Source: Synanceia verrucosa
Taxonomy: Eukaryota; Chordata; Actinopteri; Perciformes; Synanceiidae
Assembly: GCA_029721515.1 (NCBI GenBank)
Contig: CM056554.1
Location: 27,783,736 to 27,847,735, forward strand
Direction of reading: 5' to 3'
DNA length: 64,000 bases
A model generated the notes under the pieces. The model did not search any database. It was given only the letters and a program-made list of their open reading frames with translations, and had not been told where the DNA came from. How positions within the stretch are numbered: the stretch's first letter is position 1; every line of letters begins with the position of its first letter. The position numbers and the translations under genes were made by a program. This document shows, piece by piece, positions 22,245 to 34,022 of this stretch.

Positions 22245-23777
22245 CTAACTATAAGCACTATCAAAAAGGAAAGTCTTAAGCCTACTCTTGAATAAGGGGA
22301 TGGTGTCTGCCTCCCGGACTGAAAGAGGGAGTTGGTTCCACAGAAGAGGAGCTTGATAACTGAAAGCTCTAGCTCCCATTCTACTTTTATAAACCCTAGG
22401 AACCTCTAATAGTCCTGCATTCTGAGAGCGCAGAGTTCTAGCAGGATTATAAGGCACTATTAGCTCTTTAAGATAAGATGGTGCCTGACCATTCAGTGCC
22501 TTGTAGGTGAGGAGAAGGATTTTAAATTCTATTCTAGATTTTACAGGGAGCCAGTGCAGAGAGGCTAACACCGGAGAAATATGGTCTCTTTTCCTGGTTC
22601 TGGTCAGAACACGTGCTGCAGCGTTCTGGACCAGCTGGAGAGTCCTGATAGACTTATTAGGGCAGCCTGATAATAACGAGTTACAATAGTCCATCCTGGA
22701 AGTTACAAATGCATGGACTAATTTTTCTGCATCGTTTTGGTAGAGAATATGCCTTATTTTTGCAATGTTGCGCAGATGAAAAAAAGCTGTTCTAGCTGTT
22801 TGTTTCATGTGGACGTTGAAGGACATATCTTGGTCAAAATTTACCCCTAGATTTCTTACAGTGGTGCTCGAGGCTGGTGCAAAGCCACCTAGAGTAAATA
22901 AGTCATTAGATAGGTTATTTCTGAGATTTTTGTGGCCAATTAGAATAACCTCAGTTTTATCTGAATTTAACAACAAGAAATTGTGCGTCATCCAAGTTTT
23001 TATATCCTGAAGACATGTTTGGAGTTTAGCTAACTGGCTGGATTTGTCTGACTTAAATGACAAATATAGCTGAGTATCATCTGCATAACAGTGAAAGCTT
23101 ATGGAGTGTTTCCTGATAACATTGCCTAAAGTAAGCATATATAAAGTAAATAGAATAGGCCCAAGCACAGAACCTTGAGGAACTCCATAACTGACTATGG
23201 ACTGCATGGAGGACTCATCATTAATGTGAACAAACTGTGATCGATCCAATGAGTAGGATTTGAACCAGCTTAAAGCAGTTCCTCTGATGCCAATTAAATG
23301 TTCTAATCTCTGCAACAGGATATGGTGGTAAATAGTATCAAAAGCAGCGCTAAGATCTAACAAGACAAGTACTGAGACGAGTCCATGGTCTGACGCAATT
23401 AGCAGGTCATTAGTAATTTTCACCAGAGCGGTCTCGGTGCTATGATATTTTCTAAATCCTGACTGAAAGTCCTCAAATAGATTATTGTTCTGGAGGAAGT
23501 CACACAGCTGACTGCACACTGCTTTCTCAAGGATCTTAGAGAGAAAAGGAAGGTTGGATATTGGTCTATAGTTAGCTAAAACCTCTGGATCAAGACCGGG
23601 CTTCTTCAGAAGAGGTTTGATTACGGCTACTTTAAATGACTGAGGTACATAGCCTGACAGCAAAGATAAGTTGATCATGTTTAATAAAGAGGTGCTCAGT
23701 AACGGTAAAACTTCTTTAAGCAGTGAAGTTGGGATGGGATCTAAGAGACAGGTAGAAGGCTTAGATGAGGAAATCAA
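22245..23777 (-). pseudogene. L2 reverse transcriptase (510 residues, domain intact)
   Basis: A non-LTR reverse transcriptase. Visible motifs are NYRPISNLPF (residues 69-78), the GFRKYHSTETAL block (107-118), LLDLSAAFDT (139-148), GVPQGSVLGP (198-207), the catalytic YADD (231-234) and the C-terminal LLWNQLP.SVREA with FKSRLKTFLF near the stop. The stop at 22245 is the natural end of the ORF. The only break is a TGA at 23778-23780. Directly upstream the same frame stays open to 24665, so a single nonsense change separates the two. All key catalytic residues are present. Confidence 0.88.
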
Positions 23778-24665
23778 TCAAGTCAGTTTGTGGAGGTCTA
23801 TGGGAGAAAAGCAGTCCAAGTATACATCAAGTTCTTCAATGAGTCCTATGCTTCCTGTGTTTAAAGACAAAGCAGTTTCAGTCAAAGGCACAGTGTGACT
23901 GATTTTCTCCCTAATAGTTATAATCTTCTCATTAAAGAAGCTCATGAAGTCACTACTACTGAGGGTTATGGGAATAGATGGTTCAATAGAGCTGTGGTTC
24001 TCTGTCAGCCTGGCTACAGTGCTGAAAAGAAACCTGGGGTTGTTTTTATTTTCCCCTATTAATGATGAATAATAAGCTGCTCTGGCATTACGGAGAGCCT
24101 TCCTATAAGCTTTCAGACTATCACGCCAGTCCAGGCGAGACTCTTGCAGACCGGTTAAACGCCACTTCCTTTCAAATCTTCTTACTGCTTGCTTTAAACT
24201 GTGGGTGTGAGGGTTATACCATGGAGCCAGCTTTAGAGGAGCAACAGAGTCTAGAGATGCTCGCAGAGAGTCTGCAGCACTATCTACCAAATTATCAATT
24301 TGAGTAGGACTGAAGTCTGAGCCCTCAAGTATATTGATATTAGGTATTGAATTAAAAGCTAATGGAATTATATCCTTAAACTTGGCTACAGCACTATCAG
24401 ATAAACATCTAGTGTACATAGATTTACCTGATGGAGTGTAGTCCAGAAGAAAAAATTCAAAGGTTAACAAGTAATGGTCTGATAGGAAGGAATTCTGTTG
24501 GTGGACTGACAAATGTTCCACTTCAATGCCGTAGGTCAGGACCAGGTCGAGGGTATGGTTAAAACAGTGAGTTGGTTCCTGAACATTCTGACAGAAGCAA
24601 ATTGAATCTAACAGCGAGATAAAAGCAGTACCAAGGCTGTCACTATCAACGTCCACATGGAGCAC
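23778..24665 (-). pseudogene. L2 endonuclease end and linker
   Basis: Begins HVDVDSDSLG, the sequence that normally follows the GDFN motif, then TLDLVLTYG and LSDHYLLTFEF (the SDH of the endonuclease). A linker with PWYNPHTHSLKQAVR.FERKWR, WRDSLKAYRKALRNAR and FFNEKI leads into the reverse transcriptase. The GDFN core and about 30 preceding residues are missing at the left-frame junction (24646-24665), where the frame also shifts. The stop at 23778 ends the frame just before the reverse transcriptase. Confidence 0.85.
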
Positions 24666-25010
24666 GGTACACTATAACAAATAAAATTGGTTTCTCTGTT
24701 TTCCATTTAAGATGAGAAAGATTAAGAACCAGGCTTTCAAAAGACGTATAGTTTAATTTAGGTTTAGGTTTGATCGATAGACTAGAATCAAAAATGGCTG
24801 CAACTCCTCCTCCACGGCCTGTATCTCTAGGAATATGAGTATTAATATGACTAGGAGAAGTGGATTCATTCAGGCTGACATAATCATCTTGACACAACCA
24901 GGTTTCAGTAAGACAAAATAAATCAACCTGGTTATCTGATATTAATTCATTTACTAGTAGAGCTTTAGATGATAATGACCTGATATTTAAAAGTCCACAT
25001 TTAATGATGA
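24646..25010 (-). pseudogene. L2 endonuclease N-terminal part
   Basis: On the minus strand, LLNIRSLSSKALLVNELI, DLFCLTETWL (catalytic Glu) and GGGVAAIFDSSLSIK are legible, ending PILFVIVYRAP before the deletion. These are the first endonuclease motifs of L2-type elements. A stop at about 25010 separates this from further open coding sequence up to about 25250. Confidence 0.8.
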
Positions 25011-25333
25011 ACTATTTCAGCAGTGGATTTAATTTTTATTAAGTTATTTTGTTCAACTCCCCTTTTGTTTACTATGAATTTAACTGATTTCAGTGGTCGT
25101 GGGACCGTTTCTATGGGGTTCTGGGTGGGTGACTGCTCTAATGGAAGCACAGAGAAGTGTGTTAAACTACAACTCTGTCAATGCCACGTCATTACTGTGA
25201 AACTGCTCTGATTATTGGCAACAGAACTACAGTAACACAGTAATACATTTAGATTTAAACAACAAAACCAGGAAAAGCATCACAGTTGGGCTTGAAATAG
25301 CATCCAATCAAAGTAAACTAAGTGCAGGCATCC

Positions 25334-25367
25334 TTCATCCTGTGAGATGACTAGTCTCTAACACAAG
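25334..25367 (+). repeat. Direct repeat, copy 1 (partner at 26292)
   Basis: About 34 bp, beginning TTCATCCTGTGAGATGACTA and ending CTCTAACACAAG, are repeated at 26292-26328 with a 2-bp insertion there. The copies lie about 960 bp apart in the same orientation. Confidence 0.75.
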
Positions 25368-25493
25368 TGGAGGAGTTTATGTATCTTAGGATCTTGGTCA
25401 CGAGTGAGGGAAGAACAACAGAAAGAGCAAGATCAACGATACAAGTGGCCAAAATGGATAAGCGGGAGAGGATGGATGGATGGATGGACAGTT
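25368..25493 (+). mobile_element. Internally deleted RTE/Rex3-type LINE fragment
   Basis: The first 45 bp translate as VEEF.YL..L.TSEG, matching the reverse transcriptase C-terminal region of RTE/Rex3 elements (usually EFKYLG...TSEG). After a short link the sequence jumps to a gataagcgggagagg junction and a GGATGG tail. Most of the intervening coding sequence is absent. Clade assignment is from memory of the motif and tail. Confidence 0.55.
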
Positions 25494-27458
25494 AGTGGTT
25501 ACAAAATGAGTAAACTGAGTCATTAAGGCAGATAAGCATTGTCACATCTATTCATTTAAATACAGTGGCAAATATGCTAATTCATCTTCTCTGAATGGGT
25601 CTGGGTTAATGTGTGAAGTCTGACTAAATGAAATCATATGCTATGTAAAGTGCATGACTGGTGGTGTCAGACAGTAACATCACACTGATGTCACATATGG
25701 TAACCACCTCATGCACAAAGACTGGACTTTGGTTAAAAACATTGACTTGAATATTAAGCCCTGGAATGTGATTGTAGCCTTTATGTTGTAGCCAACACAA
25801 AATGACTTCCACAAACATCATTTATTATTAGACAGCAAACCTACCTTCTTAAAATAAAGGTCTACACATTGTACTGTATTTTATAATGACAATAAAGGGT
25901 ATTCTATCCTAATAAAGTATGCACAAAGTAAACAAGAGGTAGGAAAATAATGTTTCACCATGCAGCAGCAGGCCATATGCCACACGACCAACAAACCATA
26001 AACACCACTTTCACTGACCCAAATATCTGCTTTTGTCCTCAACTGCACAGTCTGTCCCTAATTAACTGGTTTCATTCTGAAAGAAGGAGCGTGCACTGTG
26101 AGCTGTTGTTAACACACACTCAGCTCATAAATGAAGCCAGTGTCCAGCTGGACTGCCTCCTCCTACTGATCTACAAGCAGCACAGCATCAACAACATGAC
26201 TGAATACCTCAGGACCGTCTTGTTCTCTTGTGTCTCCCACTGTCTGGAGTCCAGACTGAGTTCAGCCAGCGGTGTGGTAGATGAGACGTTCTTCATCCTG
26301 TGAGATGACTAGAGTCTCTAACACAAGAGGTCATGCTGGGAGTAGAGAGAGAAAACACATCAGGACAGGGAGAAAGGTCTCTAGAGCTGCCTGACGGCAG
26401 TTAGGATGAAGAGGATGAATATCTTAACTCACAGTACAGTAGTTTCAGACTAAATTTAAAAAAAAATGTTGTCCCAGATTCTCAACATCTTTCCGAGCGT
26501 TCTTTCTAACAACCATGGTGGGTAACAATGGATACCAGTACAAGATCCTAGTGTCTTGAAAACTGACCCTGACAGACAGACTGAATATGCTGTCTAGATG
26601 ACAATCTGGAGAAGCAACGCTATTTACACTTTTTATATTCTCATAGGGCCTCATATGAAGCCCATAGTTCATTCCATGTGATCAGGACCGAGGGAACAAA
26701 ATGTTTCCATCACATTTTGATTTTCAGTGAACACTTTGTTTTTGATTGCTGTATTGAGACTCTATGAACAGCATCCTGAGCACAGGGACCAGCTGAGCTC
26801 CAGGCTACATGTAGAACGACCTAACAGTCCTAACAGTGCAGGTGTGTCATCTATGACCATGTTAACATACTCTGCCACTGCCCAAACATCTGCTGGAACA
26901 GATGGTCGTCACGGTGATGCAGAGAGAAGAGCTGCACCTCCAATCACACACACACATTGTACTTTGAACACAGCAACAGGCTCCTCCATTAATTCTGATT
27001 CCCACTTTGTGTCTTTTCAGGCTTCATGCTTTGTCAGTCTCAGAGCAGCACAGAGGCAGGAGGGTTGTCATGAGCTAAAGGCTGTACTGAACAAATCAAC
27101 TCCGTCCCTCTCTTCCTGTTTGTGCCTCCTGTCTTGTACTAGCTACGTTTCCAACAGCCAAAATAATCAAATCCAAATGTTATGGAAGAAGATTTTATTA
27201 CAGTGTAGATATGACCCTCCAGTAATGTAACACATTACTGTAGTTAACTAAGGTAATCCACTACATTTACTCTGTAACTCTGTTTATATCAGGAGGACAG
27301 AGGAACAAAGCAAACATCTCTTTTCCTGTTTGATCATCTTTCATCATGACTTTGACTTTAGAGCTGGAGCTCATGAACAAAGATGGAGGAGCAGCTTAAG
27401 ACGTCTTTAGAGGGTGGAAATATGAACATTACTGAGAATCTGTTCATCTAAACATACA
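25494..27458. other. Non-coding stretch
   Basis: No gene recognised. Open frames at 25950-26303 and 26727-27230 have no domain-like pattern or convincing splice sites. The second member of the direct repeat (26292-26328) is here. Confidence 0.45.
26292..26328 (+). repeat. Direct repeat, copy 2 (partner at 25334)
   Basis: Matches 25334-25367 except for two extra bases (AG) after GACTAG. The flanks do not match. Confidence 0.75.
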
Positions 27459-28292
27459 ATAGGAAGCTTTACTTTGAAATGATCTGGTGCCTGCCCTCCT
27501 TTTATTACAGCATAACGAGGAGCTTTACTTTGAAATGATCTAGTGTCTGTCCTCCTTTTATTACGATAAGGAACTTTACTTTGAAATGATCTGCTGTTTG
27601 TTCTCCTTTTATTACAATAAGGAGCTTTACTTTGAAATGATCTGCTGTCAGTCCTCCTTTTATTACAATAAGGAGCTTTACTTTGAAATGATCCGGTGTC
27701 TGTCCTCATTTAATTACATTGAGGAGCTTTACTTTGAAATGATCTGCTGTCTGTCCACCTTTTATTACAATAAGGAGCTTTACTTTGAAATGATCTGCTG
27801 TTTGTCCTCCTTTTATTACAATAAGGAGCTTTACTTTGAAATGATCTGCTGTCTGTCCTCCTTTTATTACAATAAGGAGCTTTACTTTGAAATGATCTGG
27901 TGTCTGTCCTCCTTTTATTACAATAAGGAGCTTTACTTTGAAATGATCTGCTGTCTGTCCTCCTTTTATTACAGTATAATAAGGAGCTTTACTTTGAAAT
28001 GATCTGCTGTCTGTCCTCCTTTTATTACAACAAGGAGCTTTACTTTGAAATGATCTGCTGTCTGTCCTCCTTTTACTACAATGAGGAGCTTTATTTTGAA
28101 ATGATCTGCTGTCTGTCCTCCTTTTACTACAATGAGGAGCTTTATTTTGAAATGATCTGCTGTCTGTTCTCCTTTTATTACAGTATAATGAGGAGCTTCA
28201 CTTTGAAATGATCTGCTGTCTGTCCTCCTTTTATTACAGTATAATGAGGAGCTTTACTTTGAAATGATCTGCTGTCTGTCCTCCTTTTCAGC
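27459..28292. repeat. 51-bp minisatellite, 16 copies, open in frame
   Basis: The unit is 51 bp, containing AGCTTTACTTTGAAATGATC then CTGCTGTCTGTCCTCC and TTTTATTACAATAAGG. Some units carry 3-6 extra bases (acagtataat). Because 51 is divisible by three, long frames stay open on both strands: 17-residue repeats SFYYNKELYFEMICCLS on plus and NKRRTDSRSFQSKAPYC on minus. There is no start context, splice signal or flanking coding sequence, so I regard it as non-coding. Confidence 0.92.
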
Positions 28293-29762
28293 TATGGTTC
28301 TGGAAACAGACTCTTAAGAGTGCCTCTGAACTTTGACCAGGGATTCAAGGCCTTAGATAATCATGGAAGAACCACACAGGTATCAGTTTAATCCGTTAGT
28401 GTCGTCTGTTCTACTGTCAGAACCTGGTGGCACCAATTAAACTGCTGATGAGTAGAAATGTGCTCTAACGTCCCACATCAAATGTGCATAATAGAGTTTG
28501 CAGCTGAAGCAGCAGCAGCCGATAGCTGGCTGAAATTGTCTGTATATAGTCTATACATGCATATATTTATATTATATACACACAAAATTGATTCTGGTTG
28601 GACATAATTATAGCCAATGCTAAGTATGGTCAAGCATTGGCCTCTGGAGCTCTGTATATGAATGTCTCTACATTAATTGTTCGGTTTGTGAGGAGCTATA
28701 ATCTCAGATGTGGTCATCGTCAAAGTTTAGTCTAAAGTCGAAGAGGAGAAATATCTTGCTTCTTTTTCCTCATCTGTTTTTCTTAAAAAGCTTCAGATGT
28801 CCTCGGGGTGAGCAGCATCTGGCTCACCTGTGGACAGTCCCTGAGGTGTCCATCTGTCTCCCCTCTCCAGTGACGCTGCAGCCATATGTGAGCTATTGAT
28901 CAGTCCAGCCTCTATCTGGACAAAAGGAGCTTCCTGTGTCGGCTGCTAATCGATGACCTTAAGTGGCATCCATGACTCTTCTTACATGTAGTTAGCATTA
29001 GTCGCTGTCAGTAAACTGTAAAGATAAAAAGGTCATGGACACAGAAACATGAGGCAGCTGCCCATCTGATCCAAGAGAAAAGTGAAGAGCATCTTCTAAT
29101 ACTGTAAAGTCTGATTTATGACTGAGGGGTCAGTATTTCATTTAAGCGTTAAGGTGTCAGAGAGTTTGCACGTTTGGAAATGGATTTGCGTAGGTGTTAA
29201 GTGTTTGAGTGAATGGATGCTGATTCATCCACAAAGCTGAAAAAGACATCAGTCATTGGTGTCTTTGAAAGCACAAAAGCATATTTGCTGAGTAAATTTC
29301 AGTTTCATCATTTGCATCATTTCATTTTCCTTTCAGAAACTCCCATTTTATTTTCACAGAACCTTCATCCTTCACAAATCTATTTACATCTGCTTGAAAT
29401 AAATGAATAAATCAAAAAGGGTTTTCAGGTAAACTTTGCGCTACGCTCTCTGTTTGACTCAGATACGACTGGTTGAATGTCCATATATCATTGTTATTGG
29501 ATTATTGGATTGGTATCCATCCATTACCGTGAACATTATGAATTTTGCAGCATGTACAGCTCACATCTGTGGGTTTATTACAGCATCAGCACCACTCAAT
29601 AAACTGTGATTAACTGATGAATTAAAGTTCCTCAGCTTTTACTTCAGTCAAACTAGTCACTATAACCGCTCAGATTAACGTCCAGCTCACAGTACAGTCC
29701 TTTAGGACACAAACGTTTTCAGTCAGTTAGAATTCATATTTGTAATTGTATTGTTTTACATT
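28293..29762. other. Non-coding stretch
   Basis: No gene or recognisable repeat. An AT-rich patch of tatata words lies at about 28540-28580. Confidence 0.45.
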
Positions 29763-30173
29763 TTAACTCATAGAGTGCCAGCCGTTTTATAAAACAGAAA
29801 GGGCCTTGTGCCAGCATTTTTATCTCCATTTTTCAGTCATATTTCTAGACCCACAGATTATTTTGTACTATGTCTCTGAAAACAGTGAATAGCTCAAATG
29901 AAAGAAGAGACTCTCTATTTCATCATGAAAAAAATGTTTGTTTTTACCTTGTTCCATTCTTGTTTTATCAGAGGTAGAGTAGAGGACACTTTCACCGAAA
30001 TCAACACTTTTTGTCCAGATTCTGTTTTGCTCTCTAATCTCGATCGTCTCCACTTCCTGTTTTGATCTCTGTGGTGTATACCATCTCTTTATGCTCTGAC
30101 TACAAATCCCAGAAGCCCCAGCATTACTCACAGGCTGTGGGAGCGCTCCCTCTAGTGCCTGCTGCTGGCACGC
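29763..30173 (+). mobile_element. MITE copy C (TTAA-flanked, piggyBac-like ends), right end lost
   Basis: Starts TTAACTCATAGAGTGCCAGC at 29763, followed by the family blocks (tgtctctgaaaacagtgaat, atcagaggtagagtagagg, tgtggtgtataccatctc, caggctgtgggagcgc). The last 60 bp, including the right TTAA terminus, are missing after gcctgctgctggcac. Same orientation as copies B and E. Confidence 0.75.
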
Positions 30174-31127
30174 CTTTGGTCTAAATTTTTGCAAAACATG
30201 CATTTGGTTTCATATTATAATCATCGAGCAGTTTATACTTTATGCTGAAAAGCACCAGACACAAAAATCACAGAGGAAAATATTTATAATGGCTACAGCA
30301 GTGGTGCACACAACTAATGCCTCCCATACACCAGATGACTTTGAAAAAACTTTTAAAAGACTCATCTGACATCTGACTCATCTTTTTAATCACAGTCAAA
30401 ACTCTGTTAAGACTGGGAAGCTTACAGGGTCACTAATTATAAGACTACAACTAGATTCTCTTGAGATTATTTCCCATCATGCACCTCTTGGAAATTTCCA
30501 ATAACTACTTTTGAGCAGAGAAAAATGGAGCAGGAAGAGAAGCAGCTTTTGTCAGTAGCCACCATTGTTTTCCCTCTTCTTGTATGGTCCAAACAAACCT
30601 CTGTGACGTCTGCATCTTCGCCATGTTGGCTACTTCCTGTTTGGTGCTGAGACAGCACATCCATTGGTTGTCTGTAACGGTGAGGTCACGTTTCTGATAC
30701 AACAAGAATTAAGATTTACGAGAATCTCAAACATGAATAATATTTTCGTCACGCCAAGACGCAGAAAAGATGGGCTCAAATCAGGTCGTACGCCCACCTT
30801 ACACCAAACGACAGGGATCACAGGAGGGCGCATCAACTTCGGCAAGACGGTAAAGATTTTATTCCGACTTTGGAATCTTGTGTGTGTCTTTGAAATTGCG
30901 TGAAAACTCGGTAAATGTAAACTGGCATCAATGTAATGTTTGCCTGTCAGGACCACTGCTGGATGTTGACTGACAGCATGATGCTCCAGTTTATTTATAC
31001 ATGAAGCTGCACTCAGGAAGTGAGCGCTTGGCTGTTTTATGCATTTGGAACTGATGGCAGCAGGTTGCATCCCGACCAGCCGCTTCACCTCACAATTCAG
31101 ATCCCGATCAATCAGCGCCTTGCTTTG

Positions 31128-31135
31128 TATAAAAG
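31128..31135 (+). promoter_or_regulatory. Candidate TATA box
   Basis: TATAAAAG followed by GGGAGC, with a CAATCAG motif about 20 bp upstream. A transcript would start near 31158, in CAGCAGC-rich sequence. No coding exon is recognised downstream, so this may be chance or the promoter of a non-coding RNA or an exon beyond recognition. Confidence 0.2.
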
Positions 31136-31361
31136 GGGAGCTCCCACTTCACAGCAGCAACTGCAAATGTTGAGTGAAGGCTGAACCTTTATGTCTCTAC
31201 CCCTGACAGCAGTGAGGACGAGTCAGAAGAGTCATTAGTCCACTGAACGTCCATCTCCTCACCAGCACACCACCACCCTCCTGGCTGTCAGTCAAAAACA
31301 CACTTGAGCATGCTCTGTAGCTCACTGTCCATGCTTTAACACACTCAAGACTGGTGGCCTG

Positions 31362-31364
31362 ACA

Positions 31365-31396
<32 letters not shown>
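31362..31396. repeat. (CA)n microsatellite
   Basis: About 17 CA dinucleotides with one initial irregularity. Confidence 0.92.
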
Positions 31397-31397
<1 letters not shown>

Positions 31398-32773
31398 GAC
31401 AGGGAGCTGAATCACTCAGTAGAAACTGGGGCTGATTGCGGGATCACTTTGGCTTGGTCTTCACCCTTCAGGAGCGCTGCTTGTGGGGAAGTCAAGCCAC
31501 CAGACCATCCAGACTGATCACCACAGTTCATATTTAGGGAAGTGACAGTGATATTAAGTGACATTGTGCTACACTATGTGTTGTCATTATGAAACTCCAC
31601 TGTGACCTTAATCCGACACCGCTAAAGGCACTTTGAAGCTTTCAGACCATCCTCTCACTGGCTCTCTCGCCCTCTCTCACTGCCCATCTGTTGCCCACTT
31701 TTCAGTGGACAGTTTGCGTGCTCAGCATTTCAGAGGCTTCAAACGGCTCTATTGTAACTTAGAAATCTGGATTTAGACACTGAGAATGAGCAACAAAGAA
31801 AGCGAGTTGGAGCGGGAGGAAGAGAGAGAGCGAAATCATCCACATAATGCCTCAATGTTAAAATAATAATAAAAAAAAACTACAGCTCCCTGGGTATTAA
31901 AATGACACAAAAATGCAAAAATGAAACAAGTGGATAAACAGCTTAAGATAAAGGGAAAGGGCTTTAAACCTTTAAATGATGGACCCAAATGGAGAAAACA
32001 AGTAGAGCGGCAGGAAAATCAAGCATTCTGCAGATTAAAGTCTCTCCAGGTGGGATTACATTTTGAAGCGCCTTGTTCTGTGAATGCTCTCCTCTCAGTA
32101 ATGCCATGTCAGAGGACTTTACCATTCTACATGCCTATTAGTCTCATTATGATCTGCAGAGCTCTACACTTTAAAGCCTCTTTCTCTGTCTAAAGCTGTG
32201 CAGCAGCATGCGGACTCCTCACTGATTCCTACTCAAAGTTTGGCACATTATTGTCTTGGTTTGGACTCAGGCCATGAATTCATATTCAGATTGACGCTGC
32301 AGCAGACAGTTATGTTTTACACAGTAGTGCATGGCATGCTACCTTGTTACTGACAGGTCAGTACCACAGCGTTGCCAGAGCATTGTCTGTGTTTTTGTCT
32401 CAGAGCAGAGTTTGTGCTTGCTCTGTTGGAATGCAGAAAACTAAAGCTGGGCAGATGTTGTGATCATGTCGGGGTTGGTGAGGGTCATGCGACTTTCAGA
32501 GTCGGAAGTTCGACTAAGGGGGCATTACCTTTGACACTTCCAACTCGGAAATTCCAACTTCCAACTACATATGGATCGCATAGCTAACTTAACGTAGCTC
32601 AGTCCTCTCATGCCACTTCTGTTTGGAAAAAAAAAAAAAGAAACCACGTGACGCGTTTGGTAAAGATGGCTGCCTGAGCCGAAGCTCTGACTGACATCGT
32701 TAAATTAATCTTACAACCAGTGCCTAATAATACGAACGTGTCTTACACTTAGAAACTTTCTTGGTCATATAGG

Positions 32774-33577
32774 ATGGCAAAACAGCTCAAAAGTGGGGAC
32801 ATTAAGAAGCATTTGCGGCATCAGAGTACACACCAAGATGGCGATGACAACAGCTCAGAGGCCCCAGAGACAGCACGTTTCAGCCAGGATATTGCTAATA
32901 TCTTTGCTACACTGCAAAAAATATCCTGCGACCTGGCTAGCCTGGAAGATATACGACGAACCACAACCTTGTTTGAAGGGAAATTGTCTTCACTTATTTC
33001 ACGGGTGGTGGAAGTGGAGAAGAGAGTAGAGTGGCTGGATGACTCGGATAAACAACTGAAGGTGTAACTGGAGGCTAGCCCGCTCGCTACCAAAGCTGAG
33101 TTAGAGGAGATCCGTGATTAACTTCAAGATATGGAGAACCGTAACAGACGGAATAATCTACGATTTGTAGGTGTCCCAGAAGGTAAAGAGAGCAGGGATA
33201 TGACGGTGTTTATGCAGAAACTGCTGTCATCGATCTTTGGCTGGAATGAAACGGCACAACTACCAGAGATAGATCGGGCACATAGAGCCCTGGTTCGCTT
33301 CCTGCACTCAGCCGACAGGGAGCTCATCCTACGCACCGCATGGAATAAATCCGAGCTGATCTGGGAAGGTAACTGCATCATGATATTTCTCGGCTTCTCA
33401 CGAGCCACGCAGCTGAAACGGGACAAATTCAGGGAGTACAAGAAGGCTCTGCGGGAGCGCAACATTAAGTTTGCTCTCCTTTACCCTGCTATCCTGAAGA
33501 TCGATCATGGCGGGACCCAGAAGCACTTTGAGGATTCGAAAAAAACAATGGATTATATCCAGGAGATCCAGGGATGA
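32774..33577 (+). pseudogene. L1-type ORF1 (RNA-binding protein), two stops
   Basis: Starts MAKQLKSGDIKKH. A heptad-like region (about residues 45-97: LASLEDIRR..., VVEVEKRVEWLDD) is predicted coiled coil for trimer formation. Stops interrupt after LKV (33065) and after EEIRD (33119). The frame then resumes MENRNRRNNLRFVGVPEG, the conserved entry to the RNA-recognition-like domain, followed by the IDRAHRAL block and a C-terminal domain ending MDYIQEIQG. It would bind element RNA as a nucleic-acid chaperone. Confidence 0.8.
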
Positions 33578-34022
33578 GGATGTTTTGGAAATGATCAGGA
33601 CCATAAGAAAGTGTGTTTTGGACATTATTTTCAATTGCGAGACACAACATCCCGGAGGAGGTACCTGAACTAAGGAGACATTGTGAGTAATGGGGGAGTT
33701 GAGCACAGACAAATAGCTCGATCATTTTATGTGTGGGTACCTCCTCGAAATGTTTTGAAGTACATTACAGTGATTACGATTCAGTCGGTCAGGATGGGTA
33801 AGTCACTTGGACAGTCAACGTTCAGTCGATGTCAGTTTTGTTTTGTTATAAGGGGGAGCGCAGAGTTCAATGTTGCGCGCTCTGTTTGGGCAATATGTTT
33901 GGGTCAGGCTGGGGGGAGTCTAACAACATTATTTATCGTGTGCATATTGCTGTGAGGTGGCTGTTTCCTGGCTATTGATTATTCTGTTTCGTTATGTTTA
34001 TTGTTTATTTTGAAATCGATTT

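Larger units (their letters stand above)
21445..25320 (-). mobile_element. L2-clade LINE, copy 1, nearly full length
   Basis: Running leftward, it contains 5' coding sequence (about 25250-25000: an open VPRPLKSVKFIVNK stretch), an endonuclease with a deletion, a linker and an intact reverse transcriptase. A 3' UTR with a 45-bp minisatellite follows, and the terminus near 21445 reads caagtcaattcaactttatt. YADDTQLYLS and the overall order fit the L2 clade. A second copy at 52485-54300 looks very similar in the aligned part. It is inactivated by one in-frame stop, one internal deletion and an upstream stop near 25010. Confidence 0.85.
30174..32639. other. Non-coding stretch with a possible promoter and a CA run
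   Basis: No gene recognised. The open frame at 31921-32193 is Lys/Gln-rich at its start but has no known domain. A TATA-like site at 31128 and a CA microsatellite at 31362 are listed separately. The 30500-30900 part has the feel of an old interspersed repeat, but I cannot name it. Confidence 0.45.

Noticed and set aside
26727..27230. A 167-codon open frame preceded by a possible splice acceptor (gattttcag)
   Set aside because: The translation has no recognisable domain and is rich in Ser, Thr and His after the first 30 residues. No matching donor or neighbouring exon was found.
33398..33725. Minus-strand open frames of 78-104 codons
   Set aside because: They are antisense to L1 ORF1.
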